Of a DNA stretch of 64,000 nt, positions 10,551-18,759 are shown piece by piece; position 1 is the first letter of the stretch, and each line of letters begins with the position of its first letter. The stretch is from Bacillus sp. 103mf. Its GTDB lineage: Bacteria; Bacillota; Bacilli; Bacillales; Bacillaceae_G. The stretch lies in contig NZ_FPAF01000005.1 in assembly GCF_900116295.1 (NCBI RefSeq), positions 224,193-288,192 of the forward strand, in the 5' to 3' direction. Below the pieces are notes generated by a model, which had not been told where the DNA came from, did not search any database, and saw nothing but the letters and a program-made list of their open reading frames with translations. The translations under genes were made by a program, and so were the position numbers.

Positions 10551-10970
10551 ATGAACGGTATAGGGAACTTAATTGAAAATCATGTCGAAACTTTGTTTCT
10601 TATCTTTGTAAATATAATTGTACTGGTATTTCAAAGTATTGTCTTTGTAAGAATAGCAAGAGACTGGTTTAAAAGTAAAGATATAGAGAAGTTAAAAGAA
10701 GATAAACAGTATATTAAGAAGTTAACTATAGTATATATAGGAATTATGGTAATAGGTACTATAACAAACTTACCTTTATTCGGATTTATATTGTTAGGTT
10801 TTATGTCTAACACTATTATATTAACGTCTTTAAAGATAGAATTGTCTGATACAAAGTCAAATCAGTTGAAGACTGTAAAGAACTCAAATTTCATGTTATG
10901 GTTTGTAATAAACGCTATGCACTTAGTATTATTCTTTATTGAGGAAATAAAACTTATTAAAAGTATTTAG
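10551..10970 (+). CDS. Small membrane protein, 139 aa, unknown
   Basis: I do not recognise the family. Four hydrophobic segments are visible at about residues 14-36, 58-76, 77-93 and 113-131. They are separated by a basic, lysine-rich loop (residues 41-57, SKDIEKLKEDKQYIKK), so an integral membrane protein with four helices is likely. AAAAGGGG lies 11-18 bases before ATG 10551. Flanking sequence consists of gene remnants, so this may belong to an eroded mobile or phage-derived region. Confidence 0.5.
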   Translation: MNGIGNLIENHVETLFLIFVNIIVLVFQSIVFVRIARDWFKSKDIEKLKEDKQYIKKLTIVYIGIMVIGTITNLPLFGFILLGFMSNTIILTSLKIELSDTKSNQLKTVKNSNFMLWFVINAMHLVLFFIEEIKLIKSI

Positions 10971-10997
10971 GGGGTAGACTTATGGATAACTTTTGTT

Positions 10998-11060
10998 ATG
11001 GAGCACGCAATTGGTATAGATGTAGGACTAAACAAATATGCTGTTCTTTCCAATGATAAG
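10998..11060 (+). pseudogene. TnpB (IS605/IS200 OrfB) RuvC-I fragment
   Basis: Twenty codons read EHAIGIDVGLNKYAVLSND, the RuvC-I motif of TnpB with its catalytic Asp in GIDVG. No other part of the gene remains here. A second, non-overlapping TnpB-like fragment lies at 15392-15494. Confidence 0.5.
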
Positions 11061-11091
11061 AAAAGATGTAGAATAATCTACATCTTTTTTT
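11061..11091 (+). terminator. Rho-independent terminator
   Basis: An 11-bp stem AAAGATGTAGA/TCTACATCTTT with ATAA loop is followed by a run of T. It has the canonical form. Confidence 0.7.
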
Positions 11092-11094
11092 GTC

Positions 11095-11348
11095 TTACAT
11101 ATTCAAAAATTTTTGTATAAGCGCGACGATGATGGGAATGGACTTTACTTATTAGGAGCATCCGGTGCAATGTATACGAATGAAGGCTGGGTTCAGTACG
11201 AGGGAGAATGGTATTACGTTCACATAAAGATGAAGGAGTGGTTACACTTGAAATGGTAAAGAATTTAATTGAAGCAATAGAAGGGATTGCAAAAGACAGG
11301 AGAAAAATTGATAATGTAATGTTTGGTGATGACTCTGATGAATTGTAG
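11095..11348 (+). pseudogene. Remnant of cell-wall-binding repeat protein tail
   Basis: The pattern LYLLGASGAMYTNEGWVQYE, then GEWYYV, resembles choline/cell-wall-binding repeats found at the ends of surface proteins and phage lysins. After a frameshift near 11230 a helical, acidic C-terminus follows (EMVKNLIEAIEGIAKDRR) and ends at TAG 11346. No start or ribosome site is left. Confidence 0.35.
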
Positions 11349-11357
11349 CCCTGAAAT

Positions 11358-11399
11358 AAATAGAAAACTAGCAAAATGAAATGTGCTAGTTTTCTATTT
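11358..11399. terminator. Bidirectional terminator
   Basis: A perfect 16-bp stem AAATAGAAAACTAGCA/TGCTAGTTTTCTATTT has A- and T-rich flanks. It serves the minus-strand hydrolase gene ending at 11404. Confidence 0.7.
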
Positions 11400-11403
11400 G
11401 TCT

Positions 11404-12225
11404 TTATAAATGTGAAGAACAAATCTTGTGTAACTTCTCAGCAAATTCTTTATAATGACTTGTATTATAGCCTCCATGATGTCCGGGAAACTCCACGATC
11501 TCTGTTCCTATTTGTTCTGTTAATGCGACTGCGCAGCGATAAGCGAAAAAATCCCGTGAGGCACTTCCGCCAGCTGGAAGTACCTGCATTGATGAAGATT
11601 TTAATGCAGTCTTCAAAGCATTGATATCAAGCGAATGATTAAGAATTCCTAGGATTTCATACTCGACGAAATACGTTGAATTACTGAAAATACGCTTTGT
11701 TTGCACATCCTTTGAGTGCTCGAGATTGTTAGTGTCCACTTCTAAATTTGATAATAACTTTACGACCTCATTTCGATGATTCTTCTTAAGGTCTTCCATA
11801 AATTTTCTGGCCTGCATCTGCTCCTCGCCGAATAAAAGTTGCAATAAGACTGGTTCATGAGGGATCAGTAGCTTTACTTGCTCCGGGTGGTGTATACATA
11901 GATTAAGTCCGATGACAGCACCGGAACTGCTTCCGAATACGTACGCCGGTTCATCGGTCAATTTGGCTATGAGGCGATGAGCGTCGTCACTGTGCGTTTC
12001 CACGGAGTAATCTTCAGTTCGATTGGCGAGATTACTGCGGGAATGGCCCCGGCGGTCGTAAGTAACAACTGTATACCGATCAGCAAGATGGTCAGCAACA
12101 CTAAGGAATTTGTCAGCGTCACCACCACCGCCATGAATGAAAAGAAGTACAGGGCCATTTCCGCGTACTTCATAGTAGATGCTTGCTCCAGGTACTTGCA
12201 ATGTTCCATTCTTTACTACAATCAT
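11404..12225 (-). CDS. Alpha/beta-fold hydrolase
   Basis: This 273-residue cytosolic hydrolase has the alpha/beta-fold order of motifs: oxyanion loop LLFIHGGGGDADKF near residue 30, YDRRGHSRS, the nucleophile elbow FGSSSGAVIG (Ser in GSSSG, about residue 95), and a catalytic His region FPGHHGGY near the C-terminus. It resembles the group annotated as alpha/beta hydrolases near the haloperoxidase/esterase families. The substrate cannot be told. ATG 12225 follows AAAGGAG; an ATG ten codons upstream overlaps that site. It is transcribed alone and ends at a strong terminator. Confidence 0.8.
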   Translation of the reverse strand: MIVVKNGTLQVPGASIYYEVRGNGPVLLFIHGGGGDADKFLSVADHLADRYTVVTYDRRGHSRSNLANRTEDYSVETHSDDAHRLIAKLTDEPAYVFGSSSGAVIGLNLCIHHPEQVKLLIPHEPVLLQLLFGEEQMQARKFMEDLKKNHRNEVVKLLSNLEVDTNNLEHSKDVQTKRIFSNSTYFVEYEILGILNHSLDINALKTALKSSSMQVLPAGGSASRDFFAYRCAVALTEQIGTEIVEFPGHHGGYNTSHYKEFAEKLHKICSSHL

Positions 12226-12451
12226 TGATAAACTTACTCCTTTCTTCTTATTCATTGTGAAATTTTTAATAAGGTTTTCCGATTTTTACCACTTTTAACT
12301 ATGGCTATATTCATAAATCGCTAGACTTCTTTACTTTATATGATTGACGAATTATATAAAATGCAGAAATTAACTAAGAAACAAACTCACCATTTCTCAA
12401 TGCAACGATGAAATTGCTACGTTGAAATAGTGAGGGATTCATTATAATTGT

Positions 12452-12597
12452 TGAATGATATAGGCGATACATATTATATGAGAAAAGATTTTACTGCTTC
12501 TAAAGAGCTTTTGCTAAGGGCATATATTCTTGAAGGATACTCGATTTTTGATAACGAAGACGACAAATATTTTGATGTAATTAAAGATGCAATTTAG
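12452..12597 (+). pseudogene. C-terminal remnant of a helical (TPR-like) protein
   Basis: An open frame without ribosome site reads LNDIGDTYYMRKDFTASKEL, then AYILEGYSIFDNEDDKYF, and stops at 12597. It looks like the last repeat pair of a TPR-type protein. The identity is uncertain. Confidence 0.3.
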
Positions 12598-12658
12598 AGG
12601 CAGATTTGTTTAAGAAGGATATAAATTTAATAATTGAGAAAATCAATGACATTTTTTC

Positions 12659-12690
12659 TTGACCCTAACGCCTACGTTAGGGTTTAATAT
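12659..12690 (+). promoter_or_regulatory. MerR-type promoter with palindromic operator
   Basis: TTGACC (-35, 12659-12664) and TAATAT (-10, 12685-12690) are separated by 20 bp, the over-long spacer typical of MerR-activated promoters. The spacer holds a perfect palindrome CCCTAACG-CCTA-CGTTAGGG (12663-12682), like sites of TipA/Mta-type MerR regulators. It drives a merR gene of which only the start is left. Confidence 0.7.
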
Positions 12691-12729
12691 TTAATTGTAT
12701 TTTTAATCCAGTTTAGAAAGGAAGATAAT

Positions 12730-12876
12730 ATGTATTTAGTCGGCCAACTCTCTAAAATTACAAATATAAGCGTTCGAACACTTCATTATTACGAGGAAAT
12801 TGGAATCTTAATACCATATATCCATTACTATATCAAGTTAACGAGTAACTCCACCGCCAAGTTGTTGTTCAGCTAA
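12730..12876 (+). pseudogene. MerR-family regulator, N-terminal fragment
   Basis: The first 29 residues (YLVGQLSKITNISVRTLHYY, then EEIGILIP) are the helix-turn-helix of a MerR regulator. They have a good ribosome site (AAAGGAAG) and start at ATG 12730. The homology ends near 12816, and the frame then runs antisense into the SASP gene until TAA 12876. The rest of the DNA-binding domain and the effector domain are missing. Confidence 0.7.
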
Positions 12877-13050
12877 TGATACTAGACGTTTTGTAATTTC
12901 TCCACCAACAGATCCATTTGCACGAGCTGTTACGTCTGCACCAAGTTGCACACCAAATTCTTGTGCGATTTCATATTTCATTTGATCAAGAGCTTGTTCA
13001 GCCCCACGTATTAATAATTGATTGCTGCTTCCACTGTTATTGTTCGACAT
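12838..13050 (-). CDS. Alpha/beta-type small acid-soluble spore protein
   Basis: This 70-residue SASP coats and protects spore DNA and is a source of amino acids at germination. It has the two family signatures: [20 protein letters not shown], containing the GPR protease site E-F/G region, and [20 protein letters not shown] at the C-terminus. GAAGGAGGTGA precedes the ATG. It is close to the second copy at 14707-14919, with which it shares an upstream CATATTA box at the same distance, probably the -10 of a forespore sigma-G promoter. Confidence 0.95.
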   Translation of the reverse strand: MSNNNSGSSNQLLIRGAEQALDQMKYEIAQEFGVQLGADVTARANGSVGGEITKRLVSLAEQQLGGGVTR

Positions 13051-13241
13051 GTTATGTCACCTCCTTCACTCTTTAATATGTGAAAAAGCATTCGGAAATA
13101 TATGGTCCTTTTTAGGTATTGATTTTTATTGTTTTAACACATAATTCATACTTATATTTCACAAAATAGTATTGTGTAGGAGAGCAAAAATTTTTTTGCC
13201 ATATGGGTATCATGTAGTGAGTAAACCTCCTGAACATGATG

Positions 13242-13279
13242 AAACGGGTTGTACTTTATGAAAGTGCAACCTGTTTTTA
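13242..13279 (+). terminator. Terminator-like hairpin
   Basis: An imperfect stem AAACGGGTTG...ACTTT/AAAGT...CAACCTGTTT is followed by T-rich sequence. It lies 50 bp before the next gene, with no intact gene upstream on this strand, so it may be a relic. Confidence 0.4.
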
Positions 13280-13328
13280 TTGAAAAGTACTATTTCTACA
13301 TGAAAATTAAAAGATAGGAGAATCATTT

Positions 13329-13823
13329 ATGAAACATATTGTGGCATTATTAATTAAATATACCGCTATCAGTGCCGTATTATTGATGATATTAGGTATA
13401 TTCCAGAACATCTCGATCCCTAGAATATTACTGATTTCATTACTAATTACAGGATCGGCCTACTTAATAGGAGATTTATTTGTTCTACCTAAGTATGGGA
13501 ATATGGTTGCTACAATTGCAGATTTTGGGTTAAGTTTTTTAGGAATCTGGGTGTTAACTTATCTTCTTACAGACAACAATTTCGCTCGTAATATTGTTGC
13601 ATCTTCATTTTGGTCGGCGCTTCTTATCGGTGTGATAGAAGTATTTTTTCACATTTATATGAAAAAAGCGGTTTTATATGAAAACAATGATTCACGAGAA
13701 TCAACTAACATACATCATGATAGATATGCTATGGAGATCTCACATGAATATTTAAACCGTTCTGAAATAGAAAAAGTAAGATCCATGCAAAAGGAAAACG
13801 AGATAAAAAATAAAACGAAATAA
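13329..13823 (+). CDS. DUF2512 (YndM-like) membrane protein
   Basis: This 164-residue protein has four transmembrane helices (about residues 5-26, 29-50, 56-80 and 88-110) and a hydrophilic cytosolic tail rich in charge. It matches the DUF2512/YndM family found in Bacilli, usually expressed around sporulation; the function is unknown. AAAGATAGGAGAATC lies before ATG 13329. It is monocistronic and ends at a clear terminator. Confidence 0.8.
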   Translation: MKHIVALLIKYTAISAVLLMILGIFQNISIPRILLISLLITGSAYLIGDLFVLPKYGNMVATIADFGLSFLGIWVLTYLLTDNNFARNIVASSFWSALLIGVIEVFFHIYMKKAVLYENNDSRESTNIHHDRYAMEISHEYLNRSEIEKVRSMQKENEIKNKTK

Positions 13824-13850
13824 AAAAAGTGGCTTTTAGCCACTTTTTTT
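13822..13850. terminator. Bidirectional terminator
   Basis: An AAAAAAAGTGGCT/AGCCACTTTTTTT stem-loop is shared by the DUF2512 gene and the convergent DUF3231 gene. Confidence 0.8.
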
Positions 13851-13851
13851 A

Positions 13852-14367
13852 TTAAGCTTGTTCAGTATTTTTAACATGTAATGGCGGAGGAACTACCCAG
13901 CCTTTTTTCTTACTTAGACGTAGTAAAGTTACCCCAGCTTGTGCTTTTTTCATATGGAATTGTCCAAAAAGCATTCCTACATCTTCTCGAAGACATTTTC
14001 CCATTATTTGACTACAAGTTACTAATCCTGCCGCTAGACCTGCAGAAACTGCTGCTGCAATTTCAGCATCATTGATGCGTGCCCCAGGAGGAATATCTTC
14101 AATAGATGCAACTGGTCTTTCTGGAGGTGCTGGCGGTAAAGCCACTCCATTTACCTTTAAAAGAGTTTTTAGTTCATCTATTTCAGAAGTCATATCATTC
14201 TCAATTAGGTTTTCTAAGAACTTTTTTAAATCTTCATCACCCGTGTGATTCATAAATACTTGATGTCCAGCAACAGCCCCTTGTGTTGCAAGAAGATAAC
14301 TCCAAATATCAAATACTTCTCCATAATGCAAAGGCTCATTTTGAGGATTTCCACTTAATACACCCAT
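13852..14367 (-). CDS. DUF3231-family protein
   Basis: This 171-residue helical protein is of the DUF3231 family, frequent in spore formers and related in fold to CotF-like four-helix bundles. Visible motifs are GEVFDIWSYLLATQGAVAGH near residue 15, the proline-rich linker LPPAPPERPV, and EDVGMLFGQFHMKKAQAGV near the C-terminus. The start at 14367 follows AAGGGAGGCATC; the frame runs 41 codons further without a site. Role in the spore is inference from the family's distribution. Confidence 0.75.
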   Translation of the reverse strand: MGVLSGNPQNEPLHYGEVFDIWSYLLATQGAVAGHQVFMNHTGDEDLKKFLENLIENDMTSEIDELKTLLKVNGVALPPAPPERPVASIEDIPPGARINDAEIAAAVSAGLAAGLVTCSQIMGKCLREDVGMLFGQFHMKKAQAGVTLLRLSKKKGWVVPPPLHVKNTEQA

Positions 14368-14706
14368 TTTAAGATGCCTCCCTTTTGTAAATATCATAGT
14401 TAGTATGCTTTTCAATATTGAAAATAAATTTTTAAGTATATTTGTTCCTGTAAAAGACTTTTTAATATTCATGGGAAACACCTTCCCCACAAGATATGTG
14501 TTTGTAATCTAGAAAGGAATTTTTTTAATAAAATACTCAAAGATTATTATTTAAAATTATCAACAATCTTTGAATACAAATGTATTCATTATTAGAGATT
14601 ATTTTAAACCACATGGAAAAAATAGATATGCTAACTACTGTAACTTGCTATGTTTCCAATAATCAACCATATCGCTCACCCTAATCTTTTCCACTTTTAG
14701 GTGAAG
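14368..14706. other. Intergenic region, upstream of DUF3231 gene
   Basis: AT-rich leader. No gene, repeat or convincing promoter could be fixed. Confidence 0.3.
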
Positions 14707-14919
14707 TTAACGAGTAAATCCACCACCAAGTTGTTGCTCTGCCATTGCTACTAAACGTTTAGTGATTTCACCACCAACAGAACCGTTTGCACGAGCTGTT
14801 GTATCTGCACCAAGTTGTACACCAAACTCTTGCGCGATTTCATATTTCATTTGATCAAGTGCACTTTCAGCTCCTTGAACCAATAATTCATTACGATTTC
14901 CGCTTTTATTGTTTGCCAT
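14707..14919 (-). CDS. Alpha/beta-type small acid-soluble spore protein (second copy)
   Basis: This 70-residue paralogue of the SASP at 12838-13050 is nearly identical through the central [20 protein letters not shown] and the C-terminal [18 protein letters not shown]. It has a different N-terminus. ATAGGAGGTGA precedes the ATG. Upstream, CATATTA (14942-14948, minus strand) lies at the same distance as in the first copy, and both are preceded by AAAAAGGA, suggesting the same forespore promoter. It binds spore DNA. Confidence 0.95.
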   Translation of the reverse strand: MANNKSGNRNELLVQGAESALDQMKYEIAQEFGVQLGADTTARANGSVGGEITKRLVAMAEQQLGGGFTR

Positions 14920-15160
14920 ATTGTATCACCTCCTATGTTTTTAATATGCTACGAACCACAGAAAAACAAGTATTCCTTTTTATGGTATTTTTTTGACCTG
15001 AATTTGAGTATAAGTTTTATTTTTCTACTTAAAATATGGCTGGGAGAGTCAAGAAGGGGAATTGTTCTAATATCTTTTCATAACAAGGTTTGTTTGAAAT
15101 GATTGTGTTATTCTTCCTTTTCTCTTGCTTGAATTCATATGGAAAAGGAGTGATAAGTAA

Positions 15161-15352
15161 ATGGGATCTAATACAAAAGGTGTTCATGAAGTGAATGAGT
15201 TGCATGAAATGTTAACATTTAAAAATGTATGTATGACAAAATCAGCTGTTATCGCTGGCGTAGCACAAGATCCAGCTCTACAAAGTTTATTACAACAAGA
15301 TGTGAACATGTCTATGAAACATTGCCAAGACTTAAAGAATTTACTATCTTAA
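15161..15352 (+). CDS. CotF-like spore coat-associated protein
   Basis: This 63-residue protein reads VHEVNELHEMLTFKNVCMTK, then VAQDPALQSLLQQDVNMSMK with a closing HCQDLKNLLS. It matches the short CotF/YhcQ-type coat-protein helix pair (KS...GLAQDPxLxxLLxxDV). AAAAGGAG lies before ATG 15161. The short length is normal for this subgroup. A function in the spore outer layers is expected from the family and agrees with the neighbouring sporulation genes. Confidence 0.75.
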   Translation: MGSNTKGVHEVNELHEMLTFKNVCMTKSAVIAGVAQDPALQSLLQQDVNMSMKHCQDLKNLLS

Positions 15353-15391
15353 AAACTAATATACAAGAATAGTTACAAGTAGATCTAATGA

Positions 15392-15494
15392 CTACACAAA
15401 CAAATCAACAACGCCCTCTTTGAGATTTTTCAATGTTGATTGAAGAGCAATACTATCGACTTCTTTTAACCAAATTGTATCCGGTTGATTCTTT
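15392..15494 (-). pseudogene. TnpB-like transposon protein fragment
   Basis: On the minus strand the frame QPDTIWLKEVDSIALQSTLK, then NLKEG, resembles the region around residues 40-70 of TnpB/OrfB proteins (WL..V.S..LQ..L..L). It ends at a stop at 15392. It is an isolated remnant with no IS ends found. Confidence 0.4.
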
Positions 15495-15585
15495 AATTAG
15501 GTTAGCGCAGCAGGACATATATGAATGATTTAAACTATATATATTTATATTCAAAATTCATTCAGTATTTATTTTTCAAAGTAAA

Positions 15586-15618
15586 AAAGATAAGATCTTG
15601 GAATGGAATCTTATCTTT
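15586..15618. terminator. Terminator hairpin
   Basis: An 11-bp stem AAAGATAAGAT/ATCTTATCTTT has an 11-base loop. It sits 45 bp downstream of the alcohol dehydrogenase stop (minus strand) and would terminate that transcript. Confidence 0.6.
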
Positions 15619-15663
15619 AGTATAAAGAATAATTAAAAAGGATTAATGAGAAAGAACAGATTT

Positions 15664-16797
15664 TTAAGGTTTCAGAATAACTTTTATACAATTATCTTCA
15701 CGATTATTAAAAATTTGATAACCATAACTTGCTTCTTCAAGGGGGAGTTTGTGTGTAATGATCTCCTTTGGATCAAATTCACTTTTTGCTATTTTTTCAA
15801 ACAATTCGGGCATGAAATGAATGACTGGGGCTTGTCCCATTCTAAGATTAATATTCCTACTCCAAAATGCACCTAGTGGAAATGCATTATAGTTGCCACC
15901 ATAAACACCTGTCATTTGGACCGTTCCATATTTTCGTACGGCTTTTGTAGCAATTTGTATAGGACCAAGCGTTCCCCCTTGTAATTTTAATTTTTGTTCA
16001 ATAAACTCCAAAGGCGATTTCTTTCCATCCATACCTACACAATCGATGACGACATCCGCGCCACCATACGTAATTTCTTTTAAATGTTCTCCCATATCCG
16101 GGTATTTTGTAAACTCAAATACCTCAACATTGTTAATCTTTTTTGCATATTTTATTCGATAATCCAAATAATCAACTGCAATTACACGCTTGGCACCTTT
16201 CATCCAAGCAAATTTTTGTGTCATTAATCCAACAGGTCCACAACCAAGCACGATAACAGTATCACCTGATTTTACACCTGCATTTATTACACTCCAATAA
16301 GCTGTTGGTAAAACATCGGATAAAAAAAGTAGTGACTCATCCTCAAGCTCGCATGATTCTGGTATAAGAAAGGGAGTGAAGTTACCAAAAGGAACTTTTA
16401 AATATTCAGCTTGACCACCTGGGTGGTTACCAAATTTCTCTGTATAACCAAAGTATCCACCAGAATCATAATGAGGATTTGAGTTATCACATTGACTTTC
16501 CATTTCATGTTGGCAATAAAAACAATGTCCGCAAGCAACATTGAAGGGGATAACAACACGATCTCCTTTTTTTACTTTAGTGACATCAGGACCCACCTCT
16601 TCAACAATCCCCATTGGTTCATGACCGATAATGTATCCTGGGGATAAAGGCATATTACCTTGGTATAAATGTAAATCGGATCCGCAAATAGCAGTTGAAG
16701 TAATCTTTACAATAATATCATCTTTTTTTTCTAATCTCGCATCATCAACTTGTTTAACCTGTACTTGATTCGGCCCTTGATAAGTTACAGCTTTCAT
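15664..16797 (-). CDS. Zinc-dependent alcohol/formaldehyde dehydrogenase
   Basis: This 377-residue medium-chain dehydrogenase oxidises an alcohol (or reduces an aldehyde) with NAD(P). Catalytic zinc ligands are C38 in AICGSD and H59-E60 in GHEPMG. The structural zinc site is complete (C89, C92, C95, C103). The nucleotide fold has GCGPVG near residue 178 followed by an acidic D at the end of beta-2 (AVDYLDYR), favouring NAD. The insert between residues 108 and 125 resembles glutathione-independent formaldehyde dehydrogenases. AAAGGAGG sits nine bases before ATG 16797. It may be co-transcribed with the MBL hydrolase 108 bp upstream, which would suit detoxification of an aldehyde adduct; this pairing is inference. 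Confidence 0.85.
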   Translation of the reverse strand: MKAVTYQGPNQVQVKQVDDARLEKKDDIIVKITSTAICGSDLHLYQGNMPLSPGYIIGHEPMGIVEEVGPDVTKVKKGDRVVIPFNVACGHCFYCQHEMESQCDNSNPHYDSGGYFGYTEKFGNHPGGQAEYLKVPFGNFTPFLIPESCELEDESLLFLSDVLPTAYWSVINAGVKSGDTVIVLGCGPVGLMTQKFAWMKGAKRVIAVDYLDYRIKYAKKINNVEVFEFTKYPDMGEHLKEITYGGADVVIDCVGMDGKKSPLEFIEQKLKLQGGTLGPIQIATKAVRKYGTVQMTGVYGGNYNAFPLGAFWSRNINLRMGQAPVIHFMPELFEKIAKSEFDPKEIITHKLPLEEASYGYQIFNNREDNCIKVILKP

Positions 16798-16905
16798 ATT
16801 CACATGCCTCCTTTTATAAAACTTTAATTTATTAATGAATAAAATATTTTTATTGTAAATTAAGCAAGAACTTTAGGCTTTTAATGTTTCATATAAGGAT
16901 TATTG

Positions 16906-17763
16906 TTAAATATATCTTCCGTAATCAGGAATAGCTACTTTATCAAAATTCTTTACTAAACGATGCAATTTATTTCTTAATTCTTCCCCAAACATAGGTA
17001 GACCGTGCCCTGTCACTACAGATTTAGGATTTAACTTCTCAAGTATTTTTATAGACTCCCAGGCGTTCTCCCAATCGGTAGTAAGATATCTTGGTGGACC
17101 ATTTAATTCTTTTTGTTGAATCAATACTTTATACAATGAATCTTGTCTTACGGTAACAAAAGCATCTCCAGCGATTAAAAAACCGTCCATATTTCGAAAC
17201 AGAGATATATGTCCAGGAGTATGCCCTGGAGTATGTATCCAACTCCATCCAGGCATATGGGGAACACTACCATCTGGAGGCAACTCATGTATACAGTTAC
17301 CTAAATCAATGCCTTCATTTGGAAACAAAGGAGAAATTTTCGCTACAAATCCACCCTCCACAGATCCATCTGGATCTGGATAGTCTTTTTCACCATTTAA
17401 ATAGGGGATTTCTAGCTTATGTGCATAAACTGGAACATCCCATTTTTTTATCAATTCAATTGCAGAACCAACATGATCAAAATGACCATGAGTCAATATA
17501 ATTGCTTTGGGTGTACTATGTTTACCAAATTTTTCTTCTGCAAAATCTATGATGAGATTCATCGATTTTGGCATTCCCGTATCAATTAGAACCCATTCGT
17601 TTGGATTTGTAGAATCACCAACAAAACATACATTAACAATTTTTATACATAAACAATAGATGTTGGATGTAACTTCGATGCTATTTCCATTGCCAAGAGA
17701 AGTTAAAGGTAAAATTGTTTCATCTAAATTACTTTTCAATTCTTGATTCAATTTTTCATTCAT
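16906..17763 (-). CDS. Metallo-beta-lactamase-fold hydrolase
   Basis: This 285-residue MBL-fold enzyme has the complete metal signature H92-x-H94-x-D96-H97 (THGHFDHVG), H181 in HTPGHTPGH, the bridging D200 in IAGDAF and a final His in VTGHGLPM. It is therefore a two-metal hydrolase of the glyoxalase II/lactonase-like group. The substrate is unknown. AAAAAGGAG precedes ATG 17763. It runs in the same direction as the following alcohol dehydrogenase gene. Confidence 0.85.
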   Translation of the reverse strand: MNEKLNQELKSNLDETILPLTSLGNGNSIEVTSNIYCLCIKIVNVCFVGDSTNPNEWVLIDTGMPKSMNLIIDFAEEKFGKHSTPKAIILTHGHFDHVGSAIELIKKWDVPVYAHKLEIPYLNGEKDYPDPDGSVEGGFVAKISPLFPNEGIDLGNCIHELPPDGSVPHMPGWSWIHTPGHTPGHISLFRNMDGFLIAGDAFVTVRQDSLYKVLIQQKELNGPPRYLTTDWENAWESIKILEKLNPKSVVTGHGLPMFGEELRNKLHRLVKNFDKVAIPDYGRYI

Positions 17764-17828
17764 AAGAGCAAACTCCTTTTTACATTATGCTCTTTAGTAT
17801 GTAGAATTACTAAAATAATATTACCATT

Positions 17829-17984
17829 GGGTTCAGCCGCATGCCCATCAACTTAAGAAATTCATTATTCCCCAAAACGAAAAAATGAACTGAATTCTCA
17901 AAAATAACTAACTTTAGAGAAGGAAAAACTTTGTTTAGGCGGTACTTCAAAAAACTAGCTTGATAGCGGTGTGGCGATACCCCT
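17829..17984. repeat. IS231-ended miniature element, copy E (about 156 bp)
   Basis: Ends GGGTTCAGCCGCATGCCCAT...CAACTTAAG and CTTGATAGCGGTGTGGCGAT, then ACCCCT are inverted repeats of IS231 type. The interior (AAAACGAAAAAATGAAC, GAATTCTCA, ACTAGCTTGATAG) aligns with copy A at 1011-1162. There is no coding capacity. Confidence 0.6.
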
Positions 17985-18092
17985 AAAGGGGATTTAGTTA
18001 AATAAAAATAAGTGATTGTTGTTTTTAGGTCTCGTTCATAATTTGGGTTATTCCATTTAAAGGGCGCGATTGTGGAGCAAAATAGATAGGAA

Positions 18093-18184
18093 ATGATCAA
18101 ACTTTTTTATAAAAAAATAAACCAACTGAAAGTATTAAGAGCGTGTTTTGATCAATCTGTTTTTTTTTAACACGCTCTTTTTTA
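18093..18184 (+). other. Repeated hairpin with conserved loop, copy 2 (terminator-like)
   Basis: The same leader as at 8155 (TCAAACTTTTTTATAAAA) is followed by the stem AAGAGCGTGTT (18137-18147)/AACACGCTCTT (18169-18179), loop TTGATCAATCTGTTTT..., and a T-run. The stem differs from copy 1 while the loop is kept. It would function as a terminator, but no intact gene ends before it. Confidence 0.45.
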
Positions 18185-18373
18185 TGATTGTTTATCAAGG
18201 TTATTAGTATTAATTTGGTCAAACTTTATTTTAAAGCAACAGCTTTATCAAGTTACTTTTAAGATTCATTTATATATGAAAGATGATTTTTATTCATCTT
18301 GAACGATTTGAATTGGATATAAAATGTTATGAGTTCTATAATTATTTTCGTTGTGTTTGAATTAAAACTTATA

Positions 18374-18493
18374 TTACATAAAAATTCGTTGAGAAACTTC
18401 TATAATTGCAGCAATACCGGATAATAATACGAAACCACCTAGGCAGGACATAACAACAACTTGATTGAATAATAAATCTTGATTTTCTTTCAT
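18374..18493 (-). CDS. Small membrane protein, 39 aa
   Basis: A 39-codon frame starts at ATG 18493 with AAAGGAGCG nine bases upstream. The product is MKENQDLLFNQ followed by a hydrophobic helix (VVVMSCLGGFVLLSGIAAII) and a short tail. One transmembrane segment with a polar N-terminus is seen. No homologue is recognised. The good ribosome site and clean single-helix architecture argue for a real small gene. Confidence 0.5.
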   Translation of the reverse strand: MKENQDLLFNQVVVMSCLGGFVLLSGIAAIIEVSQRIFM

Positions 18494-18525
18494 GAGAATT
18501 CGCTCCTTTAGCATATTTTTTAGGT

Positions 18526-18726
18526 TTGATTGGTTATCTACTATTAGTTTATATGGAACCTGATAGTAGAACCATCAATCAAGAGGATAAACTGAGTGAA
18601 CCCGAACTGTTCTCTACCGTCCATAGACGCTTCCCAGATTTAAAATTGGCGATTGATCCAGATGAGTTGATTTATAACCATAATGGAGTGGTACGTTTCA
18701 TTGCTAGTATGCCAATGATTTTCTAA
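18526..18726 (+). pseudogene. Unrecognised open stretch, probably a remnant
   Basis: The frame contains STVHRRFPDLKLAIDPDELI, then YNHNGVVRFIAS, which reads like real protein, but there is no ribosome site and no clear start. It is followed by an integrase remnant. The family is not recognised. Confidence 0.3.
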
Positions 18727-18759
18727 CCTTTGGTGATATGTTGTTTTTAAATTAGATAC

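Noticed and set aside
9884-11400. Possible prophage because of a small membrane protein and a cell-wall-binding repeat fragment
   Set aside because: No phage structural, replication or lysis gene; only short unrelated remnants.
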